Origin: Cyanophora paradoxa
Lineage: Eukaryota > Glaucocystophyceae > Cyanophorales > Cyanophoraceae
DNA: 64,000 nt
Direction of reading: 5' to 3'
NCBI GenBank assembly: GCA_004431415.1
Contig: QPMI01000439.1
Coordinates: 248,001-312,000 of the forward strand
Shown: piece by piece, positions 31,136 through 42,900 of the stretch
Position numbering within the stretch: the stretch's first letter is position 1
How the letters are laid out: the number at the start of each line of letters is the position of its first letter
Notes under the pieces: generated by a model
Database searches by the model: none
What the model was told of the DNA's origin: nothing
Seen by the model: only the letters and a program-made list of their open reading frames with translations
Translations under genes and position numbers: made by a program

Positions 31136-33751
31136 ATGAGGTGCAGACCGTGCAGCATCTGCGGACGACTTAAGCTTCGTGACCCCTGTCAACATCAGTC
31201 GCTGCGGCACGGATCGGCAGAAACGCTGCTCCCGATCTCGGCAGCTCTCCTCCTTGTGCTGGGGCTCGCCCATCGGTTCTGCGGCGTGTCCGCCGACTCC
31301 TTCACAATAACGTGCGTTCGATAATCACAATAAACTGATTGAAACGAAGGCCTAGGCTATAATGTAGAAATCGATCTTGTGTTGACATTAGAACGACGCC
31401 TATGAAGATCAAACCCTTAGCTGGCTGTCAGGCTGCCCGCCTCCTAGGCTTATGATTAGCTCAACCCCTATGGCATCCTAGCCCCCGGCCGCGGCTTCAG
31501 TATTCGCTCACATTCTAAATATAAAGTCCGGGAACTCGCGCGCAGCCTCTTCAAGCACGTCGGAAAGGAGGCAAAGTGCACCGCAGAGACCGCCGTCACG
31601 CAAGGAGACGCCAGCTCCTTCGGGCTCTCTGCAGGGGTCAGCTTTTGCTCCCGAAGTCCTCTGATCTCCACGTGCCACTGTGCTCACGTTTGAGGCCGCG
31701 ACGGACGCGTGTGCAGCCCTACGCCGTCGAGTTCGCGCAAGTGGTGTGCTACAAATCCTCAGACATCACGGTGACCGGAACCTTCGATCCGCGGCGGGTC
31801 CGCTCCAGCGAAAGCTGACTCGACGATCTGGCAACCATCGCGCAGATTAGGGACGCAAACGGAGCCACTGTGAACCAGAGAACGCACGAGACAGTGAGAC
31901 GGTTCATCCTCAGCGGACTCGGTATGGTGCCCTCCGCAGCCTCGTTCAGGGTGCGCGCTGCGCGCACTGCTGGCGCACGTGCGCTGCGCCTTGCCTGACT
32001 CTGAGTCTCGCTGGATCTCGCGATCGCAGGGCGTTTGCTTTGGCGGCATGCTGTACGCCGCGGGGTTCTCGGACGCGACTTGCTCGGGCAAGGCCGGCGC
32101 GGACCCTTCGTCAGGGACTTCCATTTCCAACTACACCGACGCCATGTTCGGGTCAGCTCGAGCTCTCAAGTCTAGCAAGCGCTGCGACGTGCATTGATCT
32201 AGATCTTGTCGCCGGCTGCAGCTGGCTGCCGTGCAGGCCTCGAGCTCGTTGCTCATGACGCGCTTGCAGATACGGGGGCGCATCCTCCTGCCGGCGTTTG
32301 AACGACGGCGAGCTCTACGGCGGATTCTCTCTGAGCTACAAGCTGGCGTGCACCTCCTCCGGATCCTTCCGGACGTCGGGAGGTTCGAACTCGACGTTGA
32401 CCGCGAACTCCACCTCCGGGCGACTGCAAATGAAGTGCGAAAAGTCATTTTAGGTTCTTATCATCGGATGCAACGTTCTAGATCTAATGAGGCCCGGGCG
32501 CGGCAGTTTCTATCGTTCAGGGGGCTCTTGCAATCCCGACTCGGCCGTCACGCCTGAGGAAGTCAGCAGATTTCAGATGCCACGGCCTGTAAGTGTTTCG
32601 CGATTTTGCATGTGCACGTGCTTATTTCAATCTATCTAACCGCAATACTGTTCTTCAATGTTCTAGCCATGGTACAGCCACTTCAATGCCGGTGCCTGCG
32701 TGAGCGGCACGACGCCAACAGTGCGCAGACCAGCTCTTGAACACGAGCTGAGCTTGTCGGCCTGAATTCAAAGCGATCGCAGGCGTGGGTCGATTCGGCT
32801 GGCGCCAACGCAAAGGTCGCCAACAATCTCAATGCCGGCGCAAACGGCATGAACTCGGGAATAACACATCAGAAGGTGCGATATCGATTAAAAGACATCT
32901 TTTCTATCTTTTGTTTGCTCAAGAGTGTTGTTTACGTTAACGTTAAAGGGCTTCTGCGCCGGCGACGCCTACGTCATGATCGCCTACGGGGAGGCGTCGT
33001 GCTCGTCCCCGGGAAGCCTCGCCGGCTTCCCGGTCGCCCTCGTGTGAGCCCTCTGATTCGAAAATGCTTCTTTAAACACCCATTTAATTTGAGTTCAGGA
33101 CGGGCGGCACGGGCAAATGCGCCTCCGTCTGGGCCCGCAGCGATGCTGCAGCGGATGCGCCTCGGACGGAATTCAACGTCGACATCCTGTGCGAGAACGG
33201 GGAAATTCCGGTCTCGCCCCCGAATTCGCCTGTGGACTCGCCCGCGAACGCGATTCCGTCCTCCAGCTCGGGACAGCGGTCGGGCTCGCCTTCATCTGGC
33301 CTCTCAGACTTGGACAAGATCGGCCTCGTCCTCGGCGCCGGCCTAGGCGGGTGCGCCTTGATTGTTTTACGTTTCACCGGCCGCTGCTCCGCCTTTGGCT
33401 GACGTCCACGCCGTCGACAGCGGCATCCTCCTCGTCGCCGGCGGAGTGGCTGCCTATCTTTTCGCCAAGAAGATGCGCGGGCCGCGCCCAGCTGCAGGCC
33501 TGAGCCTCGGGGCGGCTCCGGATCCGAATATACCCGCGATGTCGACTGCCCCCTACAGGCCCAGGGTCGGCGGGGGCCCCGCGCCGCCGACCGGCGTCCC
33601 CCCGCCCTTCAGCTTGCAAATGGCCGCACCAAGCTTAAGCGCAAGCTTGAGGAGTCCGACGCGGGGAGCTGGCCCCGGGCCTCCCACGGGCACCGCGTCT
33701 CTAAACTTTCCCGCTGCGATCGCAGCTCCCCCCAGACTGAACTTCATTTAG
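31136..33751 (+). CDS. Putative secreted/type I membrane protein with Cys-containing ectodomain
   Basis: ATG 31,136 opens a frame with a signal-peptide-like hydrophobic stretch (ISAALLLVLGLAHRFCGVSA, about 31,231-31,290). Later exons encode short Cys-bearing modules: EAKCTAETAVTQGDASSFG (about 31,570), FAQVVCYKSSDITVTGTF (31,735), GVCFGGMLYAAGFSDATCSG (32,033-32,092) and GFCAGDAYVMIAYGEASCSS (32,950-33,010). The exon near 33,100-33,350 carries a Pro/Ser-rich stalk (ENGEIPVSPPNSPVDSP) followed by DKIGLVLGAGLGG. Near 33,415-33,480 comes a membrane helix GILLVAGGVAAYLFAKKM and a Pro-rich cytoplasmic tail ending at TAG 33,749-33,751. I do not recognise the family. The modules look mutually related (G-x-C-x-G...Y/M-x-x-x-G-x-A-x-C). 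Exon junctions are only partly resolved. Confidence 0.5.
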
Positions 33752-34690
33752 ACTTCTTAATTACTAAGTTATAATTGTATATGTAAGCTTCAATCTTCTG
33801 CGAAGTTCTGTCCTCGAGCTCCGTATGTTGCATGTTTTTGTATACAAATGACGTCGACGTCTTTGCACAGTATTTATTCTTTTATTCTTCATTATTTGCG
33901 CTATCGCGAGTACTAGTCCAGCTCCAGTGCACTACATTCTTTTTCATTTCGTTTTCTTTCCAAATCGCGGAGTGCGAAGTTAAGTTTTTTAGATTTAAGA
34001 AGAAGAAAGTTCTTCGGCGCAACAGAGTAGCTGCAATGCCCAGGACATGTACAGATCAGCCGCTCTTCCGCAAGGCCCCCGCGGCCGGTGATTTGCAATT
34101 GGGTGGCTTCAATAATATTTAATGATGGTTGGTTATTTTCCGAGATCTGCATGGCCACCGTGGCACAAACTAGTTGGCTCTTAGGCCTTGGGCACTTATT
34201 CGTAGCATAAGGCACTTATTTAGGCCTTATACTATCCGACCGTAGCCTAATTCAATATTACAATTATTCGGTCTTTTGGAATTGTTAGAACAGTTGCCAA
34301 GTTTGCAGCTCGCCCCTTGCGTGCACGTGTGCTTGCAGACTTGCAATTGTGTACGTGTGGTGCAAGAACAAGTCCAAGCAGATAGCTGATCTGGCGTCCT
34401 TGCACAGTAAACCTCTGCTCTCGCCTTTCCAAGCGGCCGCGGGGCTTGTGGACCAGCTGCCGGCCGCGGCGTGCCGGGAAGAAGTACTCTTGCAGCGCAC
34501 GTGCACGTACACGTAGCGGCAATATTAATGCGGAAGGGACGATCGGGAGAGCAGATCTAGAGGCTTTACGCCATCGCCACCGCCCGAGAGCACTCAGAGG
34601 TGAGTGACTGCGAGCACTTCGAAGGCACTCAAGATCGGAAGTATGGAACTGTCGTTCGCCTCCGGATTGGTTTCGCCCTCAAGCCAGCCT
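33752..34690. other. Non-coding spacer, AT-richer
   Basis: No exon supported. The region is noticeably richer in A/T than its neighbours. From about 34,650 it carries homology to the flank of the tandem ankyrin unit (CTCCGGATTGGTTT, also at 36,912), so the duplicated unit extends beyond the coding part. Confidence 0.45.
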
Positions 34691-34698
34691 GCCGAACG

Positions 34699-36960
34699 TC
34701 ACCGGCAACCGTATATAAGTGCGATGTAGCCATAGATCCGAATTCGAAACGGGGATGCATATGGCGGGGCCCCGGGGGCGGGCGCACGGTGGACGAGGCG
34801 GCGGGCGCGCTCGGGCCCCACCTCGCCAGGCAGCAGGCCCTGCCGATCCCGCGGGGCGTCCTGTCCTGCCGGAGCCCCCGCCGCCAGCAGAGCCCGCGCG
34901 ACCTCCACGCGCCCCAGCTGTCGGCCGGCCGCTCATCAAGCAGAGCATGAAAAGATTATTGTTGGATGAGCGCCGCGCGCGCACGCGGCAGGCGATGTGC
35001 AGAGGGGTCGACCCCGTGCGGTCCTGCTGCGCCAGAGCGGCGCACGCCTGCGGCGCTGCCAGCATCGCCGAAAGGAGCACGCTCACGTTGTCGAAGGCGG
35101 CAACCGCCACGTGAATCTGCGTGTCGTCGATGGTCACGAGCACGGAAACACAGTGGGCAGACTTAGAGCAGGGCCCCGCCGCGGGCAAAGCGGCGTGCCG
35201 GGTTGCGGCCCGACGCGTCAAGCACAGCCACATCCGATGCAGAGGTGAGCACATGGGCGGCCCTCTCGATTGCGCCCCTGCGGATGCGAGCGGGGGTTTC
35301 GGTTGCCAGAGCAGACCAAACAAGAGGGTTGCAGAGCGTACGTATACATATACTTTTTCCATCCTACAAAAGTATCGCTGTTCCCCGCTGGAGGACACGA
35401 TGTCGATGTGGAAAGCCACGGCTGTTGCTCTGCAAAACGGTGCAGGGGCGTCTCTCCTTCCAAATTTTGCATGCGCGCCAGCTTCGCGGCCACCGCGCCA
35501 TAAACGTGTCAAGGGCGAGGGAAACAAGTGTCTCGAGACGTATTGCACCTTGGGGCATCGGTGCAAAACCTTGATAACGAAGTCAGCGCCGCCGTCGGCT
35601 CCAAACCCTGTGAGGTGCAGGCAACAGTTTCCGTCGAAATCCTGCCGAGATATGGAGTGAGAGGATCTTCGAAGCGCTTGGCGGATTGCTTAAGATTAGA
35701 GGTGCGGGTTTCCGTGCCTGGGCCCTGGGGTCCGAGAGGGGCAGGAGGGCGGCTGCGGCCGCAAAGTTCCCCTTCCAGCACGCCAGCGCCAACGGGGTCC
35801 GTCCTGCGGGCTAGGCCTCAGATGCGGGCTTGCAATTGCAGATCGAAGGGTTCGAGGGCGAGGCTGAGCGGACCCAGCGGGTCCGTAACGGAGAGGGCGG
35901 CCCTAGGGTCCTTGCAAGCGCCAAGAATGTCTTCAATCGTCAGCGCGGCGTTCTGCACCGCAGCCTGCCGCAGGCGTATGTGTGCAGAAGCACAAGTAGA
36001 GATGAGAGAAAGCTGATCCAAAGGCGGCGCAGAAGCGGGCCAAGTCGCACGTAGTGGAAGACCGTGCACCCGTGCTCGTCCGGGGTTCCGTCCAGCTTCA
36101 CGCCTCGAGAGCGGAGGCCGTCTAGCGCCAGCCCCAACGATTTGGCGTACGTGCGCCAGTCGACGTTACGGGCGGAGCCGACCGGAGCTTCGAAAGCACC
36201 ATGGCCGATGTTAACGTTTCTGGAAGAGTCGAGATCCAGAGCAGAGCGTGCAGCGTCGGGAGTCGACGTCGCTGGCAGAGCCGTAGGTTCCGGGACAGTA
36301 GAAGTCCACTTCTTTTTGCCGCTGCTGACCATCCGGTAGTCGTCCCATCGGATCTCTTCGTTGGACTTACCCGCGTACTCGGGCATAGCAGTAATCGATT
36401 GGATTTGGGTGTCGATGTTCTCAACGTAGTCGGGTTGCCACGTCACACGGTACCTCGGGAAGCCCGTTCCAACAACGGCGTGATAGTCGAAGGGTGGCCT
36501 TGCAGGGACGAGCCCGAGGAGTTGGAAGATGGGCCGGGGGCCTTTGGAGGCCCAACGGGCCGGGTCCGCGCCATGCTGGAGCAGGAGCAAGACAATGTTG
36601 GGTGCGCCAGCCTCGCATGCCGCCAAAAGCGCCGTTCTGCGCAAATTTCGAGAGAGGTGCAGGATCAGGTTCGAATTCGGAAAGTCTAAGACACGATGAA
36701 TGGAATCTTCCACCCTCGGGCCGGGCCTCACCTTCCCTCCAAATCGGTGGCGTCGATGTCGATAGCACCGTCACGGTCTGCAGCATTAAGCAGATCCCGC
36801 ACGGCGGGCTCATCCGATTTCTCGGCAGCCAATATAAGGTGCCCCTTCAAGATTTGATCCGCCAGGACCGCGTCATCAGATCTCTCGCAAGCTGTAGCAG
36901 CCGCACCCGTCTCCGGATTGGTTTCTCCCTCCAGCCAGTCTGCAGAACGGTGACGTCGAG
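34699..36960 (-). CDS. Ankyrin-repeat protein with Nup98-like motif (tandem copy 1)
   Basis: The first recognisable exon (about 36,880-36,730) encodes HLILAAEKSDEPAVRDLLNA. It splices to RTALLAACEAGAPNIVLLLL and HGADPARWA (36,640-36,555), a typical ankyrin pair. The same long exon contains the Nup98-like segment ITAMPEYAGKSNEEIRWDDY (about 36,395-36,336) and, after a Ser/Thr-rich linker, KLDGTPDEHGCTVFHYV. Later exons have ALACWKGNFAAAAALLPLSD, AKLARMQNLEGETPLHRFAE (35,490-35,430), IERAAHVLTSASDVAVLDAS (35,270-35,210), QQDRTGSTPLHIACRV and VEVARALLAAGAPAGQ (34,905-34,860); the end is near 34,699. It is the shorter, downstream member of a head-to-tail pair. N-terminal exons present in copy 2 are missing or contributed by read-through from copy 2. 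Function unknown; protein-binding scaffold inferred. Confidence 0.6.
36336..36395 (-). other. Nup98-like motif in ankyrin copy 1
   Basis: Encodes ITAMPEYAGKSNEEIRWDDY. As I recall it, Nup98-type nucleoporins carry a closely similar segment, of the form S-I-x-A-M-P-x-Y-x-x-K-S-x-E-E-L-R-W-E-D-Y, between the FG repeats and the autoproteolytic domain. The match covers about 14 of 20 positions. No FG repeats or autoproteolytic domain are visible here. Confidence 0.6.
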
Positions 36961-36969
36961 TCAACCGAT

Positions 36970-39900
36970 AAGTGCGATAAGGCCATAGATCCGAATTCAA
37001 AAGGGGGGGGGCATATGGCGCGGCCCCCGCCGCGCGTGCGAACGCACGGTGGACGAGGCGGCGGGCGCGCTCGGGCCCCACCTCGCCAGGCAGCAGGCCC
37101 TGCCGATCCCGCGGGGCGTCCTGTCCTGCCGGAGCCCCCGCCGCCAGCAGAGCCCGCGCGACCTCCACGCGCCCCAGCTGCCGGCCGGTGTGAGCGCCCC
37201 CGCTCCTTAGCAGAACATGTCCAGAATGTTAATATTGTCGAGCGCCGCGCACGCGGCAGGCGATGTGCAGAGGGGTCGACCCCGTGCGGTCCTGCTGCGC
37301 CAGCGCGGCGCACGCCTGCGGCGCTGCCAGCATCGCCGAGAGGAGCACGCTCACATCGTCGAAGGCGGCAACCGCCACGTGAATCTGCGTGCCGTCGATG
37401 GTCATGAGCACGGAAATGCGGTGGGCAGATTTAGAGCAGGGCCCCGCCGCGGGCAAAGCGGCGTGCCGGGTTGCGGCCCGATGCGTCCAGCGCAGCCACA
37501 TCCGATGCAGAGGCGAGCACATGGGCGGCCCTCTTGATTGCACCCCTGCGGATGATGAAAAGGTGACTAGAACCCCTTCGGATCAAGGCTTCTGACTATC
37601 CCACGGATCTCTAGACGGGCAGTAGGGGGACTACGCACACGGACGGGCTCCGTGGTGGTCAGAGTAGCCTGGACCCCGTTGTAACCGGCCCCCTGCTGAA
37701 CAACAGCAGCGGCGCCCTCGGGCAGAACCGGCGTAGTATTATTACAACCGTGAGAGTCCGACATTGTGAGCCTAAAACGCGGGTTTTGATCAGCGGCCGG
37801 TTCACAAGAATCAGGGGAAAGCATGTCGTAGGAATCAGACTCAGAGCACCGTACGAAGGTGAAGAGAGTCAGGTGGGCGGGGCGTCGGCGCCTAGCTTGC
37901 TGCGATGCGGCAGCAACCAGGCGGGCTTCGCGGACTGCTCCTTTCTGCGAAATTACTGCGAGTTATCGAGTCGGCTTATAATAAGGGACGGGTACCACCG
38001 TCTTCCGTTTCGATCCCTCCCGAGAATCGCCCGATTTCCGGAAATTCCGGAAATCGGAGGATCCTCGTCCAATAGTCGCCAGTCCTTCGACGGCCGAGTA
38101 CTAGTGCCGACGGAAGCCGGCTCGCCAAGTTGGCTCGTAATGTTAATTGCCCCTAGCCGTCGTGAGCTAGTTAGATAAATAGTTATCCATATGGCTTTTC
38201 TTGCGTGCCCATGCCACGCCGTAGTTCGTGCACGTCCGTTGTTCGGAGCTTGCCAAGTTGCTCCTGGCCTGATCGGTCCGAGCCCCTTAGGCTGGTTCGA
38301 TTCGAGCCCTTAGGCTGGACTACCGTAGAGAATAGTAGTGCTGCAACGCCGGACCTTTCCGGGCTTCGAGCCTGGATTACTACGTATACTCGAGTGCGGC
38401 TAGTTAACTGAATATTATATTCGGTCGAAAAAGCAAACCGGGTACGGCCACACGGCCTTAACATGCCGGCCTCCACCAAGCGTCGACCTCGACGCTTTAA
38501 AAAGCAAACCGGGTACGCCTTACGGCAAAGACAAGAGGTTCTCGATCGGAAAGGGTCGCAACCGCGAGACATGGACCTCGATCAACTGACCAGGTCGATG
38601 AAAAATTCGGGGATCATCCGGTACCGACCGGATCTTTACCCGAGACCCGCTCACTGCCTCCTCGACAATATATGGTCCGGAATACCCAGAAGCGGCAGCC
38701 TGTCCAGGCTTTTTGGTTCTCTCCGGTGGCAGATATAAATCAACTGGATCGCCGACTTTGAAATTCCTTCGGCGCCCCTTGTCGATCCAACCGTGCTTAA
38801 TTCTCAAGCTCTGTTTGAACAGATTCAAAAAGGCCATCTGCCAATCAGCAATTTGCTGATTTTTGTGGATTTTTAACCAAGCCGTGAGTACTTCATTAGA
38901 AGCGGGTAACTGGACTATCGACCTGTACATTGCCGACGTTGGCAGATCACTGCCAGTCGACCGCGGTTCAATATTAATTTCCGGTCCGTGTGCAGCGCTA
39001 CTAGTAGTACCACTAGTAGTTGAAGAGCGCGCGGACACCGCACTGCGCATGCCATCCCCAGGGCCGCCAAGGCCAAGGCCAGCGTTGGTATCATTATTAG
39101 TGCCAGCTGCAGCCTCGGCTGCAGCTGTGGCATTGCCGCTCGAGCTGGTCGAGTCCGCTATATGCATATGCTGCTCAGCTAACAGTGCATGTCTATGCAT
39201 TTGGCGTGTATACGTATGCATATCGCCTTCGTTATCTGCGCCCATATCGACCTCAGCGTGTTCAACGCCGCCCGCTGCAGTCGCCTGCGCGCCTCGCAGC
39301 TTAGGGGGTCGACGTGTAGACGGTTTCAGAAGCGCGGGGCCAGGGCTCGTAAAAGTGAGCTGCTTAGATATACCAGCTATATATATCATAGCCGCCGCTG
39401 CTGCAGTTGCGTCGGAACGCCAGCGGCATCGCATATGTGTACGCATACGTCCCGCGCTGCTGTGCTTGTTGGCTACTAAGCGCCAGCCGTTCGTACAGGC
39501 GGAATCGCGGATCCAGACCGCATCTTCGTCCACTGCGTCGGCCGCCACCGTAGTCTTTGCGGGTCCAAACGCTGCTGTCTGCGCCTCGACTGCCGTGAGC
39601 CGCGGCGCGCCCTCTGCGAGCGTAGGCAGTGACGCGTAATGTAAATCGATCGGGAGATAAGGATCATATCCGCGCATGAGCCGGAACGGCGTGAATCCCG
39701 TAGCTTGAGAAACCGTCGTGCGCATAGCTAGCAGTGCCTCGCCGACCACACGTGTCCAGTGCGTCTTACGATCACTAGCTAAGCTACGGATTTTAGCTTC
39801 TAGCGTCTGATGACCGCGTTCCAGCACACCTTTCGCTTGCGGCGTATATGCTGGCATGATTACCAATTTAATCCCCATCGAGGTGAGAAACTCGCGCACT

Positions 39901-42900
39901 TCTTTCGACGTGAAAGCTGACCCTTGATCGCATTCAAGTTCGATCATTAAGCCGTGCTCGTAGATCACCGCCAGGATTGCTTGAATAATGGTCTGCGCAT
40001 TTACGCTTTCATGCGCCGACGCACACATCCATTTACTGAACGTGTCTTCGAAGGTGATCAACGCCTTTCCCCCCTTGCCAGCGAAATTGACTTCGTCCAT
40101 CTGCCATCGCTGCATAGGCCGAGACGAATATCGCGGCGTAGGCTCTTTGCTAGTCGGCCTATCGAATTTCTGGGTGCGGCAGTGCTCGCACAGAGATACA
40201 TATTTGCGAACCGAGTCCCGCATCCGGGGCCAATAAAAATTCCGCTGAAGTCGATTATTCGTCGCATGATAACCGCCGTGTCCCGATCCAAAGCCGCTAT
40301 GCGCTTCTTTAATAATTTCCTTTCGCAGGGAAACTGGGATCACGATGCGCTCACGTGTCTCTCCGTGAGGATACGATAGATGAAGCAGCAGACCGCCAGG
40401 ACCTAACTTATAATCCTGTGACTGTACAGCTAACGCCTCGCGTTCCTTGACTGTAAGCTTTTGTGCTGCTTCACCACCTTCCATAAAATCAATTAATGCC
40501 CGCCAGGTCGGATCGTCGCGCTGTGCGTCACGTACGCGAGGATCCGCTGTGGCCGACGACTGCTGGGTCGTCGCTACGGCAGGTAACTCCCCCCGCTGCT
40601 GCACTCGACGTTTGCGCTGGCGCCGACTCCTGCACAGCGGGCAGATATCGACTGCTGCGCGTACGATGCGAACCATCCAGCCCGGAATCGCTGCGCCTGC
40701 TATATTTGAGGCATCTTTCACTTTCTGCAGCGTTTTCCGGAATCCGAGGCAAGGTCCCTGCCGGCCTCGCCTGTCTTGCCCTGGCATAATATGCAGACTG
40801 AGCACTGCCGCCTGACTCAAAGGAAGTTTATCGATGTGCTGCTTCCAGCTGCGAGTACCCATGAGCTGCTCTGCTCTGGGGTTGTCTGCTGGTGCTAGTG
40901 TGAAATGCACAATTCGCGGCGGCTGCACCACTGGCTTGTTCTTAAGCCGGTGCGCTACCTCTCTTCTTTTTAGAAATTCCGTGATCGCCAATCGATCACC
41001 CTGACTAGCAAGTGTTGCCGTCAGGTTCAGCTTTGCTAGCTCGAATAGGGACGGGGGCCCGCTGCCCGCTTGAGCCGGTGCGAGCAGGTTCGTGAGCGAC
41101 GCGGCTAGTGTAGCCGGGCTCTCTGTGCCCACGTTATCCTCAAGCTCGTTTTCCTCATTTTTCGACGCAGAGACCGCATTCACGCCCAGGCTGGGGCTTG
41201 AGTCACTGTCCGTCTGCGTTGACACCTCCGAGGTAGTCACATCCCTCCGGGGTCTCACTTTACCATAATAGTCATATAAACGCGAGATCACGTCCGCATC
41301 ACCGTTGATTTTACCCTTCACGTGCTCGATCGTGAATGGCATAAATCTCTGCAATTTTACTGCCCATTTTGTCGCGCGATTTGCTGCCATCCCGCTTAAG
41401 GGATAATTTGGCTTGAAAATTGCCAGCAGCGCCTCATGGTCCGTACGCAGGGTGAAAGGTCCGAGTTCCAAGTACGGTCGGAACTGTTCCGTAATTGCCC
41501 AGACTGCTGCTGCACCCTCGAGGTCCGTCGGCCAGTAGTTGCGCTCCGAGTCAGTGGTCGTCCTGCTGGCACAACCCACAATATATTCACGACCTTGACC
41601 GTCTTTTTGTTTAAGAATTGCGCTGAAGCCGTCCACGCAAGCGTCAGTCTGTACAATGAAGGGTCGACCGAAGTCCGGATATTGCAGCACCGGTGCAGAT
41701 GTCAGTCTTTTCTTTAGCTTTTCGAAAGCTTCTTGCTGCGCCTCCTTCCACATCCACGGTATCCGTGCCCGTAATAAGGACGTGAGAGGGGCTGCTAGAA
41801 CAGAAAATCCTTCAATAAATTTCCTGTAATAAGACGCGAAACCCAGAAAACCTCGCAGCTGACGGACTGTCTTAGGCTGCGGCCAGTCATGAAGAATCTG
41901 GACTTTCTTGGGGTCCACACGTACCCCTGATGCATCGACCACATGGCCCAGTAGTTCGACTTCCGCCTTCGCGAACTTGCATTTTGTGGGTTTCAGACGT
42001 ACGTTCGCCTCATCCAGTCGAGATAACACCTTGTTCAGGTCTCTAGCGTGCGTTTCAATTGACCGGCTGTAAACCACCAGGTCATCGAGGTAACACAGCG
42101 CGTGCGTCCATGCCAAGCCGGAAAGGATAATATTCATGGCGTTTTGAAAGCTCCGCGGCGCTCCCGAGAGACCAAACGGTAGTTGCGTGAATTCAAACTG
42201 TCCTTCACTCGTCCTGAAGGCAGTTTTCTCTTTGCTTTCCTCAGATAAGGGCAGCTGCCAATACCCTGAGACCATATCGAGCGTGGAGAATATTACTGCG
42301 CCTTGCAGATTATTGAATATATCGTCGATGCGAGGAAGCGGGTAAGCATCCTGTTTTGTGATTGTATTCAACTGACGGTAATCTACGCAGAACCGCCAAG
42401 TACCATCCTTCTTTTTCGCCAATACTACTGGAAATGCCCACGGCGATTTTGAAGGTACGATCACTCCAGCGTCTAACTGTTCCTGAATGATTTTTCGAAT
42501 TTCGGCCCTTCGAATAGGGTCCATTTGACGCAGGGGGACACGAATTGGCCTGTGATCACCGGTGTCGATTACATGCGCAAATTCTGCAGGCATCGTTTTG
42601 CCTGGCTCTACCTTATAGCTTAAGGTAAACATATGTCGTTTTGCATAAAGCACATCATACACCGAGTCGCGTAAGCAGCGGGGTAGCTCGTCGAAGCCGA
42701 CGTCTAGTCTGGTTTTTAGCTCTTGCCAATCTTTGTCAGCTGCTTTAGCCTGACACTCTTTGCAATGTGCTTGCCCACACCAACAGGTGGTTGGCTCAAG
42801 CTGGCCGCGTGCTGCCTCAGCTACTGCTGCGACTGCGGCGCGCATCGCTGGTTCCTTACTGTTCACTGCGCCGTTTTCAAATATGGTGCTTATATTTAAT

